This document shows, piece after piece, positions 10,080-18,989 of a DNA stretch of 22,794 bases. The translations under genes and the position numbers were made by a program. The notes below the pieces were generated by a model. It saw nothing but the letters and a program-made list of their open reading frames with translations. It did no database searches and was not told the DNA's origin. Positions within the stretch are counted from its first letter, which is position 1. Every line of letters starts with the position of its first letter. The DNA is from Plantago elongata (lineage: Eukaryota; Streptophyta; Magnoliopsida; Lamiales; Plantaginaceae): positions 1 to 22,794 of the forward strand of contig JAYMSP010002719.1 of NCBI GenBank assembly GCA_036897095.1, read 5' to 3'.

Positions 10080-10953
10080 GTCTGATCATGATGAGAATTC
10101 ACTCCATTAGAATAGAAGAACAGTGGACAACACTTCTGGTCCTATTGTTGCAAAGCCAATAGCTACAAAAACACCTTCTGGATACACCAAGTCTATCCAG
10201 GGTGGTTCTTCAAGCAACATCCCCAGAAATGATGAAGGAACTCCGTTTAATTCCAAAGAAAGAAGAAGAAGGGGAAGGGATTCTAAGTTTTGTAGAATGA
10301 GCTTAGATACAGGTGAGAGACCTGAAAAACCTGTTGATGCACTTATTGAATACGTCAAAATCAATGACAGTCAATTTTCCTATAGATGCATTAAACAAAC
10401 CAATGGTTATTGGATTTTGGATCTCCAACACTTACTAGTGAACAATTTCTTTCCAGAGTCAATCTTTCAACATATAATGGCATGGAGGAAAGATAAACCA
10501 GAGCTGATAAATCCTCAGCATGTGAAGGCATGGAAGGATTTTGAAGTCTGCAGGAGAAGAAAGTCAATGGACAAGGAACTTTCTGAAGAATGTCCATATG
10601 CCAGACCATATGATGTGCACAAGGTTCCAAGGCTGATAGGAACTGGCAAGTCTTCCAAGAACAAGTTGGGTGTTCTACCCTACGAGTCTTTCTACATGAC
10701 TCAGAAAGAATATGAAGATGATATGAGGTATTTGAGAGTCATCTACAAATACTACCACCTTATAGAGGTAAGGGTGGATCATGCATGGAAGTGGGGAAGA
10801 TACTTCTGGATCAAGCACTTTGTAGACAAAAACTCTACCATAGACTACAAGGAGAACTACAGGATTGCCAGAGAAACAAAAATGGCATTGAGAACCTATC
10901 TCCTTGATTATGTCATAGACAAGAAGAAGTACAAAGACATGGTATTCAGGTAA
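9646..10953 (+). pseudogene. C-terminal part of ORF3: second poly-Asp tract and conserved tail
   Basis: A single frame from about 9646 to the stop at 10951 is broken only by stops at 9847, 10039 and 10108. It starts with a coiled-coil end (VEELLSDQQRLVGTYNNLSK), then a Pro- and basic-rich part, a second run of eleven Asp residues followed by ESDHDE, and 276 uninterrupted codons. The last part is the best preserved: NGYWILDLQHLLVNNFF, then MAWRKDKPELINPQHVKAW, PYARPYDVHKVPRLIG and YYHLIEVRVDHAWKWGRYFW. It is rich in Trp and Tyr and basic, like a globular domain. I assign it to the SIRE-type ORF3 (env-like) by position; its function is unknown. Confidence 0.68.
10045..10077. repeat. (GAT)11 trinucleotide repeat, poly-Asp tract 2
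   Basis: Eleven GAT units in the frame of the 276-codon ORF3 tail, followed by GAG TCT GAT CAT GAT GAG (ESDHDE). The antisense reading gives a spurious poly-His frame. Confidence 0.92.
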
Positions 10954-11362
10954 TGATCTTGAGATTGTGATTGAAGAACTTGAGGTTTCTGAGAACCTTG
11001 AGTGTTTTGAAGACTGAAGACTTGAGGACTTAGTTCATAGAATGCTCATTTGGAGCTTGGACGCTCATGTTCTTCTATTTACGTAAGTAATTTTTTGTGT
11101 ATATTTGTTGATTGTATTTCAATTGATCTAGTTTGTAAAAGTTATCTCTGATCCTTTAATTGTAACTATCTGATGAACCTACTTTCTGATATTATCTATA
11201 AAAGATAACTTGTCAGCAAAGATCACTTCTTGTGATTTAGTTGATGTTTACTTTCTGCACTTTATTGAACTAAATTGTATAATCATCTGAAATGATTTAG
11301 TGTTGGATTGATTTCTCTAACTAGATTGTAATAGGACTTTAGATAGTCATTGTTGACTGATC
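10954..11362 (+). other. 3' untranslated tail of older copia element
   Basis: About 410 bases between the ORF3 stop and the polypurine tract. No open frame or domain is seen. It has TTGAG/CTTGAGG-type repeats near 10970-11030 and is T-rich afterwards. Confidence 0.6.
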
Positions 11363-11374
11363 AAAAAGGGGGAA
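11363..11374 (+). promoter_or_regulatory. Polypurine tract (PPT)
   Basis: AAAAAGGGGGAA stands two bases before the LTR start TGTTAG. This is the plus-strand primer site of retrotransposons, and its position and purine run are typical of plant copia elements. Confidence 0.92.
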
Positions 11375-11376
11375 TT

Positions 11377-12220
11377 TGTTAGAAATATCTGTTTCGTTTC
11401 TTATCACTCAACGTAATGACTTATCTTAGTTTAGAGAAGTGTCTAGTATTCTCGGTTCACTTGAACATAGTAGAGACGAATTACACTAAATATGATAGTC
11501 TAGAAAATCTTGTATTATGATGTTAGGTCTATGAATGTAATTTTTATTTACTTGAAGAAGACCATGACGAAGGTATCTAATGAAGGAAGGAACTCTCAGA
11601 AAGTGATAGTTCTAACAAGATATCTGAAAACTAAAGGAGAAAGGTGGGGAAAATGCTACATTTCCCGGTGGCTGAGCTCACTGTGGTGAGCAGCATGGCG
11701 AGAGACCTCAATGCGGTTCCAAATGACCATGGAATTATAGTGAGGCTCGGACTGAGGCAAGAAAGAAGAAGGAAGGCCATCTCATTGCGGTGAGGCCTGT
11801 TTTGACATAGTCAGCCCACGATTTATGTTTTCTTCCATGATTTCGGATTTTCATATCCTTGGCTCTATAAATAGAGCCATTGTATCCGTTTAGAATTCAT
11901 ATCTTTATTAATTTTCAGTTACTTCTCTCAATTCCAAAACATTGTAAGACTTTTAGAGATTCAATCTTTCTATCAATTGAAGTACTTTTTACTTTAAGAA
12001 GATCTCGTGACATTGACGTATCCACTTATTAATAGTGCAAAAAAGGTGGATTTCGTCTTTTGTACGTGATATATATATGCGAAATCTAAACGCATGTATG
12101 TATCAATGTGAACTTGCATATGTCGCAACCTCTAATTAGGTATATCTCTCGATAAGTGCATAGCTTGTGCCAAGCTCATACATAAGTGCTTATAATCAGT
12201 ATTTGGTTGAATTTGCAACA
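11377..12220 (+). repeat. 3' LTR of the older copia element
   Basis: Starts TGTTAGAAAT right after the polypurine tract and most likely ends ...TTTGCAACA (844 bp, TG...CA). It shares collinear blocks with the reverse complement of the LTR at 6100-7540. It contains a TATA box in a perfect palindrome. The 3' edge is less certain than the 5' edge because the matching 5' LTR is not in the window. Confidence 0.82.
11861..11878 (+). promoter_or_regulatory. TATA box within an 8-bp inverted repeat
   Basis: GGCTCTATAAATAGAGCC: the arms GGCTCTAT and ATAGAGCC are exact reverse complements with AA between, and the TATAAATA box (11866-11873) is in the middle. It is in the correct LTR position and orientation for the element promoter. 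Confidence 0.75.
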
Positions 12221-12232
12221 GATAGTGGTGAA

Positions 12233-12260
12233 TCTATACATATAATAAAAGAGGATGGAA
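12233..12260 (+). repeat. Helitron-like 5' terminus
   Basis: A|TCTATACATATAATAAAAGAG: insertion after A, a TC start and a TATAC...TAAAAGAGGA core, as in many plant Helitrons. It starts 12 bases after the copia LTR end. Confidence 0.55.
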
Positions 12261-12867
12261 TATTTAAAGATGACTTATACTAGAACAAGTCAAATTCTAA
12301 GTAGCAATTTTAAAACCTTCAAAATGAATTATTTCAACTCAAGTTTTCATTCAATTTTCGGACATACATCACAAAAATTCAAATTCTGTAGAAAATTTAC
12401 TAAATATAGTGAGACAGGAACCAACAATATTCTGAAAAGCGACAACCCTTCCTATTTTCCTTCCAAATCACTTCTTCTACTTATTTTACATACTATCAAT
12501 AGGAAATATTTAAATAAAAATTCCTACACTGACTAATAATCTATAAAATATGGATATTATACATTCCAGATTTATTAACTCAGCAACAACTTCTATACAT
12601 AAAGTAGTTAATGAAAGAACAGAGAGCTTCCAGATAATCTCTGAAAAATGTCAATCAAAATGCTATAATTAGAATGTAATATGAAATTTTGTTCAACAAA
12701 ATCAAGTAATCTTTTCAGTTTATAACAACTTGAACGTATACTAAACAACTAATTCCTAAATTTAGGTTATTATCAATTTTAAAATTCCTCAATCAATCCC
12801 TATATATAAACATGAGTGCACTAGACAGAAAATGTAGCAAATTGAAAGCATTCTCACACCAGAAAGA
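12261..12867. other. AT-rich stretch, no gene recognised
   Basis: One plus-strand open frame of 93 codons (12255-12536) is low in complexity and rich in Ser, Asn, Phe and Lys, with no family features, so I do not call it a gene. The rest is AT-rich. A TATATATAAA element near 12800-12810 stands about 60 bases before the F-box remnant and could be its old TATA box. Confidence 0.5.
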
Positions 12868-13245
12868 ATGTCTTTCCCAGTCAAAAAATGCATGAAGATA
12901 CCATATATTCTTCACCTTTCTGATGACATGTTGGTCGATATCATGTCACGTGTTGCATCCAACCATCTGTGATATCTTTTTGGTTTCAGATATTACCAGT
13001 AAAAAGCTGCTGGAAAATGCACGGCGAATTTGAATGGTGATGTTTCCATCCAAATCCCGAGTTGTGATACTTTCAACAGTCCATGTAAGCGTGTTAAGGT
13101 CGTCTACGTTGATGACTACAAGAATTGTGGACTCAGAGTCCAAGCATCCAGTTCAAAGTTTTCATCAAGAAGGAGAAATTTACACCATGATTATGATTTT
13201 TATTTCATTTCAAAAAAGTCGAACAGTTTCAGTTTTGCTTTGAGT
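12868..13245 (+). pseudogene. F-box protein gene remnant (5' end only)
   Basis: An ATG at 12868 opens a frame reading MKIPYILHLSDDMLVDIMSR, then VASNHL. LSDDMLVDIMSRVAS matches the start of a plant F-box (LPDDLLVEILSRVAS pattern, as in small F-box proteins of the At2g35280 type). The following F-box part is out of frame (CDIFLVSDITSKKLLENA in the next frame) and then returns to the first frame (NGDVSIQIPS). F-box proteins connect substrates to SCF ubiquitin ligases; this copy lacks any substrate-binding domain and has two frame breaks and stops. It lies inside the Helitron-like interval, so it may be a captured fragment (inference). It could also be a host gene relic. Confidence 0.5.
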
Positions 13246-14254
13246 TTATATGATTTCATTAGGTTTGTCCGCTGTGGTTTCATTTGTTCGACACTTATCT
13301 ATCCATTTCTATTGTTTAATTATCTACATTTCTCATTTGTGTCATGTATCTAATAATTAGTTGAATTAATAAGTTTATATCTCTATATTAACTTAATATA
13401 ACTTCGTATTGTAAGTAATTATTATGCAGTTCTTAGCTTGAACTCTAATCGATATATTATTACCTATGAATATTTTCACTAAACTATTTAATCAAGCCAA
13501 TTCAATTTGGTAATTATGTTAATGCATCATACTATAGGAAATTATTTCTAAGTTCTTAGCTTCAACTCTAATTGAGATATAATTATCTAATCGAGCCTAT
13601 TTGCTATTTTAATGAAGTTGATTAAATAAAATTTCAAAATGTAATTAGAGTAATTTGAGTTAGCAGGCGTACCTTACTGATCCTGAAGTGTAATATTCCA
13701 TACATAAATTCATTACAGTTTCAAACAAATCTTTATATTATATATATACCTAATCTTTTTTTTCCCTATCAAATCAAAACAATACTAAAATATAAAATTT
13801 GTAACGAATTCGAGTATTAGTTTTGATTTCCTTCGTCCATTCCGTGATCTTTATGTCCACAACATATGTATCAGTGATATAGAAAAACACTTCATTTTAG
13901 AACTCAGGGTCCTGATTTTAGTTTCCAGAACTCATCACCTATACTTTAGTTTGAAAATCATTTAGTTTGAATTTCCACCATATTTCCCACCATATTCACT
14001 GGATACACCATGTATCCGAGAAATTGAGTCAAAATGAAATCAACAATTTAGACATAAGTAAGTAGTTGAAAAGTCACACTATTTTTAGTTGTTGATATTT
14101 ATAGATATGAATAATAAGATATTGGAGTAAAAAAAATCAAATCAACTTTAAAAAATAAGAATCAAAGGATACTTGGTAGAAAAATATTTGAAATTAAATA
14201 CGTTTTTTAGAAGTTGTTCAAGTTTAAATATATGGAGAGATATAAATCGTTGAA
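13246..14254. repeat. AT-rich stretch with a diverged direct repeat and a hairpin
   Basis: No gene is seen. A repeat with the core GTTCTTAGCTT-AACTCTAAT occurs at about 13428-13475 and again at 13549-13596, in the same direction, about 122 bases apart. A perfect hairpin GGATAC-ACCAT-GTATCC lies at 14001-14017, after a doubled CCACCATATT motif. The rest is unassigned AT-rich DNA. Confidence 0.55.
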
Positions 14255-14678
14255 CTGAACAACTGTATGATTTGCTCCAAGAATTTTTCTAAATATTTCT
14301 TTCATTGAAAGAACCATTTTTTATGGTAACGGATATACAGTTTATACGAGACGTGACACTAGTGCCACTGTTGAGAAAGAGGAAATACTTACCCGATAAC
14401 GGGTATGAATATTACAAGAATTAATTTTTATTCGTATACAATCATTATTTTCTATAGCAATATTTATATATTTTAAGAAGGATTTTGGCTACAAGATAAC
14501 ATTATTGATGTGTTAAATTTTGGCTGGCATGTCGTACCATACAATTCGTTTCTTCTTATGAAGTATCAAGCACACATAAATGTTGAGTGGTGTAACATGA
14601 GCAATTCAATCAAATATTTGTTCAAGTACGTGAAAAGGGAGTTGATAGAATCAGTGCCAAGATTACATTTATAATGAG

Positions 14679-14978
14679 TTGAAGGACTACATCGACTGTC
14701 GATATGTATCGGCTTGTGAATCCGTATGGCGCATAGTGACATTTGATATTCATTTTAGAACCTATTTAGAGTCTATCCTTTCACTTGGAGGTAAACAATC
14801 AGTGACATTTAAGGATGGAGATTTGATCACCGAGTTATTGGAGAAGCACACCGTGTCTGAGACGAAATTCCTTATGTGGTTGGTGTTCAATAAGACACAT
14901 CCAGAGCATAGAAGTACCTTTATGCTGAATTCCCTAGGTACTACGTGTGGGAGCCCAATCAAATGTTTGAAAAGATAG
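14679..14978 (+). pseudogene. Helicase segment: DYIDCRYVSACESVWRI block
   Basis: An open piece of the Helitron helicase of about 99 codons containing DYIDCRYVSACESVWRIVTF, FLMWLVFNKTHPEHRSTF and neighbours, which in intact proteins form the stretch between the Rep domain and the helicase. The preceding piece ends in a TAA just before it, and its end runs out of frame near 14925. Confidence 0.85.
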
Positions 14979-14982
14979 GAAG

Positions 14983-16097
14983 GTGTTCAATAACAAAGTT
15001 GGAAGAATATATCACGTCCCAATTAAGACCGGCCTCCTCTATTTTATGAGGGTAATGTTTAATCACAATAGAGAAGCCACTTGCTTCGAGGATCTTCAAA
15101 CGGTTAATGGGGTCGTTCATTCTTCTTACCGTGATGGGTGCTACGCTCTAGGACTTCTTGATGATGACAATGAGTATATACATACTATTAAGGAAGACAA
15201 TTTTTGGGGATCGGGTCGCTTCTTGAGACATTTGTTCTCCATGCTTATTCATTATGAGAGCATGCCAAGACCATATCATGTTTGGGAAAGTACGTGGGAG
15301 TTTCTTACCGATGACATACAGTACCATGTTAGGAAAAAGTTGAATAACCCCGGTTAAATTACATACAGTCGTGTTTTTTGTTTGTTTAATAAACATGTTT
15401 TGTTCAATTTTTGTGTTCAGGTTTACAGCTAACTGATAAGCAGTTGAAGAATTTTTCTCTTGCTGAGGTCGAAGATTTCCTTAAGAGTAATGGATGGAGT
15501 TTGAGCCATGTTGAAGGTAAGCTTGTTCCGGACAATGCAGTGAAACATAATGGTATGAATAACTTGATTTATGAGGAGACGTCGTATGATATTCACGAAA
15601 TGAATGCACATCATAATCATCTATATTTGTGTTTGAATGATTAGTAAAAGAACGTGTACCATACTATTATGGATGTTGTGGATTCCGGTGAAGGCGGCGT
15701 ATTCTTTCTCTACGCTTATGGTGGCCCTGGCAAGATATTTCTATGGAATACACTATGCTCTGCATTGCGTGGTAGGCGTGATATAATCCTCCCAATTGCT
15801 TCGAGTGGTATAGCTTTGTTACTTCTTTCTGGAGATCGGACTGCTCATTCTAGATTCAGCATTTCATGGAATGTTGATGAGACTACAACATGTAGTAGAA
15901 TTACCCCACTTAGTGATCTGACCGGATTTTTTAAGGAAACTAAGTTGATCATTTGGGATGAGGCTCCAATGACTAACAACTATTGTTTCGATGCTCTTGA
16001 TCGTAGTCACCGGGACGTTATGAGGGGTGCCCGTGGTAGACCGTCTACGAAACTCTTTGGTAGATTGGTTATAGTATTTAGTGGAGATTTTAGATAA
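14983..16097 (+). pseudogene. Helicase segment with intact intron and tandem nonsense codons
   Basis: If the 68-bp intron at 15353-15420 is removed, one frame runs from 14983 to 16097, interrupted only by TAG TAA at 15642-15647, where the family has the DEQ- or QQ-type residues before VY-TIM. It covers GRIYHVP, VNGVVHSSYRDGCYALGLLD, SMPRPYHVWESTWEFLTDD, the ATP-binding region and FSGDFR, and ends at a TAA where GDFRQ is normally found. Confidence 0.85.
15353..15420 (+). other. 68-bp intron in Helitron helicase
   Basis: GT at 15353 and CAG at 15418-15420, T-rich before the acceptor (TTTTTGTGTTCAG). Joining G15352 to G15421 makes the codon GGT and gives NNPG-LQLTDKQLKNF, which matches the helicase family. 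Without splicing the frame stops at 15355. This strongly supports a real ancestral intron. Confidence 0.8.
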
Positions 16098-16216
16098 TTA
16101 TTTTCAGTCATACCTAAGTGTAGTAGGCAAGATATAGTACACCATTCAATTCCTCATCTCGAAGGAATTGGGACCACTGTCGCGTACTCACACTAACTAA
16201 GAACATGTGTTTACAA

Positions 16217-16344
16217 GTATTTCCAACGTATTTTTTATAAATTATATTTATAATTCCGTTTCGTACTTTGTATAGTATACATTATTAGAATAATATATGT
16301 TATAATTTATCTTACATGTTTAACATGAGTTTCATCACCTACAG
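16217..16344 (+). other. 128-bp intron in Helitron helicase
   Basis: LTLTKNMCLQ ends exactly at 16216, followed by GTATTT. The family sequence resumes as SGVSSKDIRSIGDFVDW after CACCTACAG at 16344. The interior is AT-rich, as plant introns are. The exon frames on the two sides are phase 0. Confidence 0.72.
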
Positions 16345-17215
16345 TCTGGAGTCTCATCAAAAGACATCAGGTCAATCGGAGATTTTGTAGATTGGCTATT
16401 GAAAGTTGGGGATGGTGATGTTAGCGGTGATAATGATGGAGAGGTTCAGATCAAATTGACCGATGATATTTTGATCCGTTCTAATGACTCACCTATTGCA
16501 GCTATAGTAAAGAGTACGTACCCCCATATTGTTGGACAATGTTGGTGATGATCGGTACTTCCAAGACCGAGCTATACTTGCACCAACTATTAAGATTGTG
16601 TAGGAGGTCAATGATTACATAACGTTACTGCTGTCTGGAGATTTAAAGGAGTTCATGAGTGCGGATAGCATATGTCTCAACGAGGACAATGTGATTAATC
16701 GAGACGATGTTTATTTGGTTGAGTTCTTGAATACTATTAAGACATCTGGGGTACCCAATCACATCATTCGTCTGAAAGAAGGTTGTCCGATCATGCTTCT
16801 TAGGAACATCGATCAAGCACATGATGCAATGGAACTCGGTTGATTGTCGTCCATATTGGCACACATGCTATTTGGGCGAAGACGATATATGGAACAAATA
16901 TTGGGAAGAAAGTTTACATACCTCGAATGGTAATGAATACATCAGATCTGACTAAGTTTCTTATTAGATTTCAAAGGAGACACTTTTCCCATATCAGTTT
17001 GTTATGCGATGACAATCAACAAGAGCCAAGGTCTATCATTAGCTCACGTAGGACTCTTCCTTCCAAAACATGTTTTCTGCCATGGACAGTTGTATGTTGC
17101 ATTTTCAAGGGTCACAAACAGGAAAGGCCTGAAGATTTTGCCATTGGATGAGGATGGAAATCCAATGGATACGACTACCAATGTTGTTTACAATGATATA
17201 TTTAGAAACATATGA
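16345..17215 (+). pseudogene. C-terminal helicase segment (motifs up to the UvrD/PIF1 C-terminal block)
   Basis: Frame 1 gives SIGDFVDWLLKVGDGDV to STYPHIV. It then shifts near 16530 to DRYFQDRAILAPTIKIV, a TAG at 16601, EVNDYI and PNHIIRLKEGCPIMLLRNID. It shifts again near 16830 to CNGTRLIVVHIGTHAIWAK, and near 17000 to MTINKSQGLSLAHVGLFL and QLYVAFSRVTNRKGLKIL. It ends with a natural-looking stop at 17213 after NVVYNDIFRNI. Ending soon after this block is usual for the family. Confidence 0.85.
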
Positions 17216-17828
17216 GGTACGTACGTCTTTATACATTATAATGTTCAATTCAAATCTACACACATATACATTCACTTATAAACACTTTTTTGTCTTCTAT
17301 TTTTGAGCCAATGGTTGTGATTGTTCCTATCTATTACGGAATAATATATTTCGTCTTCGTGATTTCGTTTTTTAATTTATTGTAACTTTGAATATTCCTT
17401 CTTATTATTTCTTGAATGGATTATTTTATTAATTGGTTATCGCTTATTAAAAGAAGCTTAATTTTATTTTATACCTTTATATTTGTATTGTTGAATAAGA
17501 ATTTTTTTAATGGGTATGAATCCAGTTAGGAGGGATTTTGGAACTATGTTTGATATAATCCCTTTAACTGATCGTCTACAATGTTCTATGAATCGTGTAC
17601 TGAACGTGATCATTACAGGTTTTTCTTCTCTACAGTCTCTGGCTGGAAGAACTTATTCTATCCAACCCGAAGTAAACCATGTTCGAAATAATGATGATTA
17701 ATTTCGGACTGGCATATAAACGAAACCGTTCTATACCTTTGTTACAAGTCGTGGCTACAAAATTTTATGTTTAATTTAGTAAAAACTACATTTGTTTGCG
17801 GTGGGGTGGGGGAGTATGCTACTCTCTT
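17216..17828. other. Region after helicase, no gene recognised
   Basis: AT-rich sequence. One 63-codon frame with an ATG (17510-17701, MGMNPVRRDFGTMFDIIPLT...) matches nothing I know and has no supporting context. A GTACGTACGT palindrome lies near 17217-17226. GGAGTATGCTACTC near 17812 forms a short hairpin, but no CTRR end follows it, so I do not take it as the Helitron 3' end. Confidence 0.5.
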
Positions 17829-18029
17829 AGCGGAAAAATTCTATTTGATCTTCTATGTACTTTTTTGCTCCATAATGGACCTAGACATCTAATACCCTTT
17901 AGGTGGGGAAAACTGTCTTCGATCTTCTCTATACTTTCTTGATCTCCATAATAAATCGAAGTAATGGAGGAGGTGGGGGATCAGTTAATACTATATAGGC
18001 GGGGAAACTTTCTTCGATCACTTTATACT

Positions 18030-18034
18030 TTCTT
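18030..18034. repeat. Target site duplication, left copy (TTCTT)
   Basis: TTCTT directly before the solo LTR, identical to 19825-19829 directly after it. Confidence 0.92.
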
Positions 18035-18983
18035 TGTAAAATCCCGAAAATTTTATTGAACGTCTACTTAATTTTAATTTGGAGTTGAGAAATCATATGG
18101 ATTCGAGTTGTTACGGAATTTTATAAGTCATTATTTTTACGGATCAATAATTCGAGATGGATTTTCGTAATCAGTCCCAAGGTGAGCCTGGCCCGTGGAC
18201 CGTAAAAAGAGAGTAAGGTTATGTAACTTAAATTACCAATTCTTCACCCTTTTCGCCGTCCCTCTCACATATGCTCTGCTTATTAGCTTTTGATCATACC
18301 ATAATCAACCATCATCAGTGGCGGCATCATTGCCGAGTTGGGACTTGGTGCTAGAGACATGAGTTGTCTTGGACGGGTTAGATTAACACTTGTTGTTCGT
18401 ATGCTCATAGTGATGAGAAAAGGTACTTATACAAGCTAATTGGAGTATTATGGTACTTAATTATAATTAATTACCACTACAGTACAAGGGACGGTCTATG
18501 TATATTGTTGTGATGAATAATTGGAGTTGACTTGGTGATTGAAGGATTTGGCCTTGTTGATTAAAGTTAACTAGATGGTGTTTAGTATGCTTAATTGATT
18601 GGCACGTGAACAGGATATTAATTGGAGTTGGACTATTTACTACTACCGAACCAATTAGTACCAATTGAGGGATGGACTGGGTATATTGCAGTGACATGAT
18701 AATTAAGGATAATTTGATGGAGTTTCCTTGGGATTTATCATATTGCTTGAGTGATCAGTTTTTAGACACCACAAATATATGTATTTACCAATTGAAGGTC
18801 TCGGTTAGTAGATTGGGTTAATGGATTGAATGCATAGACAGGTCCCCTGTAGATGATATGATAAGACGGTGCAGTTCATCATGTGTTTGAGGTGACTAGT
18901 GGAACTCTAGAGATTTTACTACGAGCCTAATTTGGTAACATGAAGGCATTGTGCTGGCATTGGTAACGATTTATGGATTCGAG

Positions 18984-18989
18984 GTAAGT
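18984..18989 (+). promoter_or_regulatory. Splice-donor-like site in solo LTR
   Basis: GAG|GTAAGT is a consensus plant 5' splice site. It lies about 305 bases before the hairpins at 19289. The other gypsy-type LTR has CAG|GTATGG in the corresponding place (22178). Confidence 0.4.

Larger units (their letters stand above)
7541..12220 (+). mobile_element. 3' part of an older, related copia element (host of the nested insertion)
   Basis: From 7541 an ORF3-like reading frame runs on the plus strand, followed by an untranslated tail, a polypurine tract (11363-11374) and a 3' LTR (11377-12220). The LTR is related to that of the minus-strand element. The missing 5' LTR, gag and pol should lie left of the window, on the far side of the insertion. 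The layout pol, extra ORF, PPT, long LTR is that of SIRE/Maximus elements. Confidence 0.8.
12233..17215 (+). mobile_element. Probable Helitron (5' end and helicase seen, 3' end not found)
   Basis: At 12233 an A is followed by TCTATACATATAATAAAAG, very like the 5' TC end of plant Helitrons (TCTATACTATATTAAAAG type). A Helitron Rep-helicase pseudogene lies further right on the same strand (about 14255-17215), which fits the direction. I did not find a convincing CTRR end with a hairpin before it, so the right limit is unknown and the end given here is only the end of the helicase frame. The 5' end and the helicase could also belong to two different Helitrons. Confidence 0.5.
14255..17215 (+). 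pseudogene. Helitron Rep-helicase (PIF1-type helicase) pseudogene, 5' truncated
   Basis: This is the helicase part of the Rep-helicase that moves Helitrons by rolling-circle replication. It starts at the tail of the Rep region (CSKNFSKYF near 14272, then VYTRRDTSATVEKEE). The HUH nuclease motifs upstream are missing. Blocks in family order follow: [109 protein letters not shown] (Walker B), FSGDFR, DWLLKVGDGDV, PNHIIRLKEGCPIMLLRNID, MTINKSQGLSLAHVGLFL and QLYVAFSRVTNRKGLKIL. The Walker A region reads AYGGPGKI, so its first Gly and final Ser/Thr are changed. At least four frameshifts and several stops are present. Confidence 0.9.

Noticed and set aside
9866..10102. Minus-strand frame with a run of histidines
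   Set aside because: It is the antisense of the (GAT)11 repeat in ORF3; no other coding feature supports it.
12255..12536. 93-codon plus-strand frame
   Set aside because: Low-complexity Asn/Ser/Lys/Phe-rich AT DNA directly behind the Helitron-like end; no conserved motif.
14391..14404. ACCCG-ATAA-CGGGT hairpin as a Helitron 3' end
   Set aside because: No CTRR follows at the right distance, and the sequence lies within the helicase pseudogene at the family's LDN position.
17510..17701. 63-codon frame starting with ATG after the helicase
   Set aside because: No family resemblance, no promoter or intron context, and short; kept only as a note.
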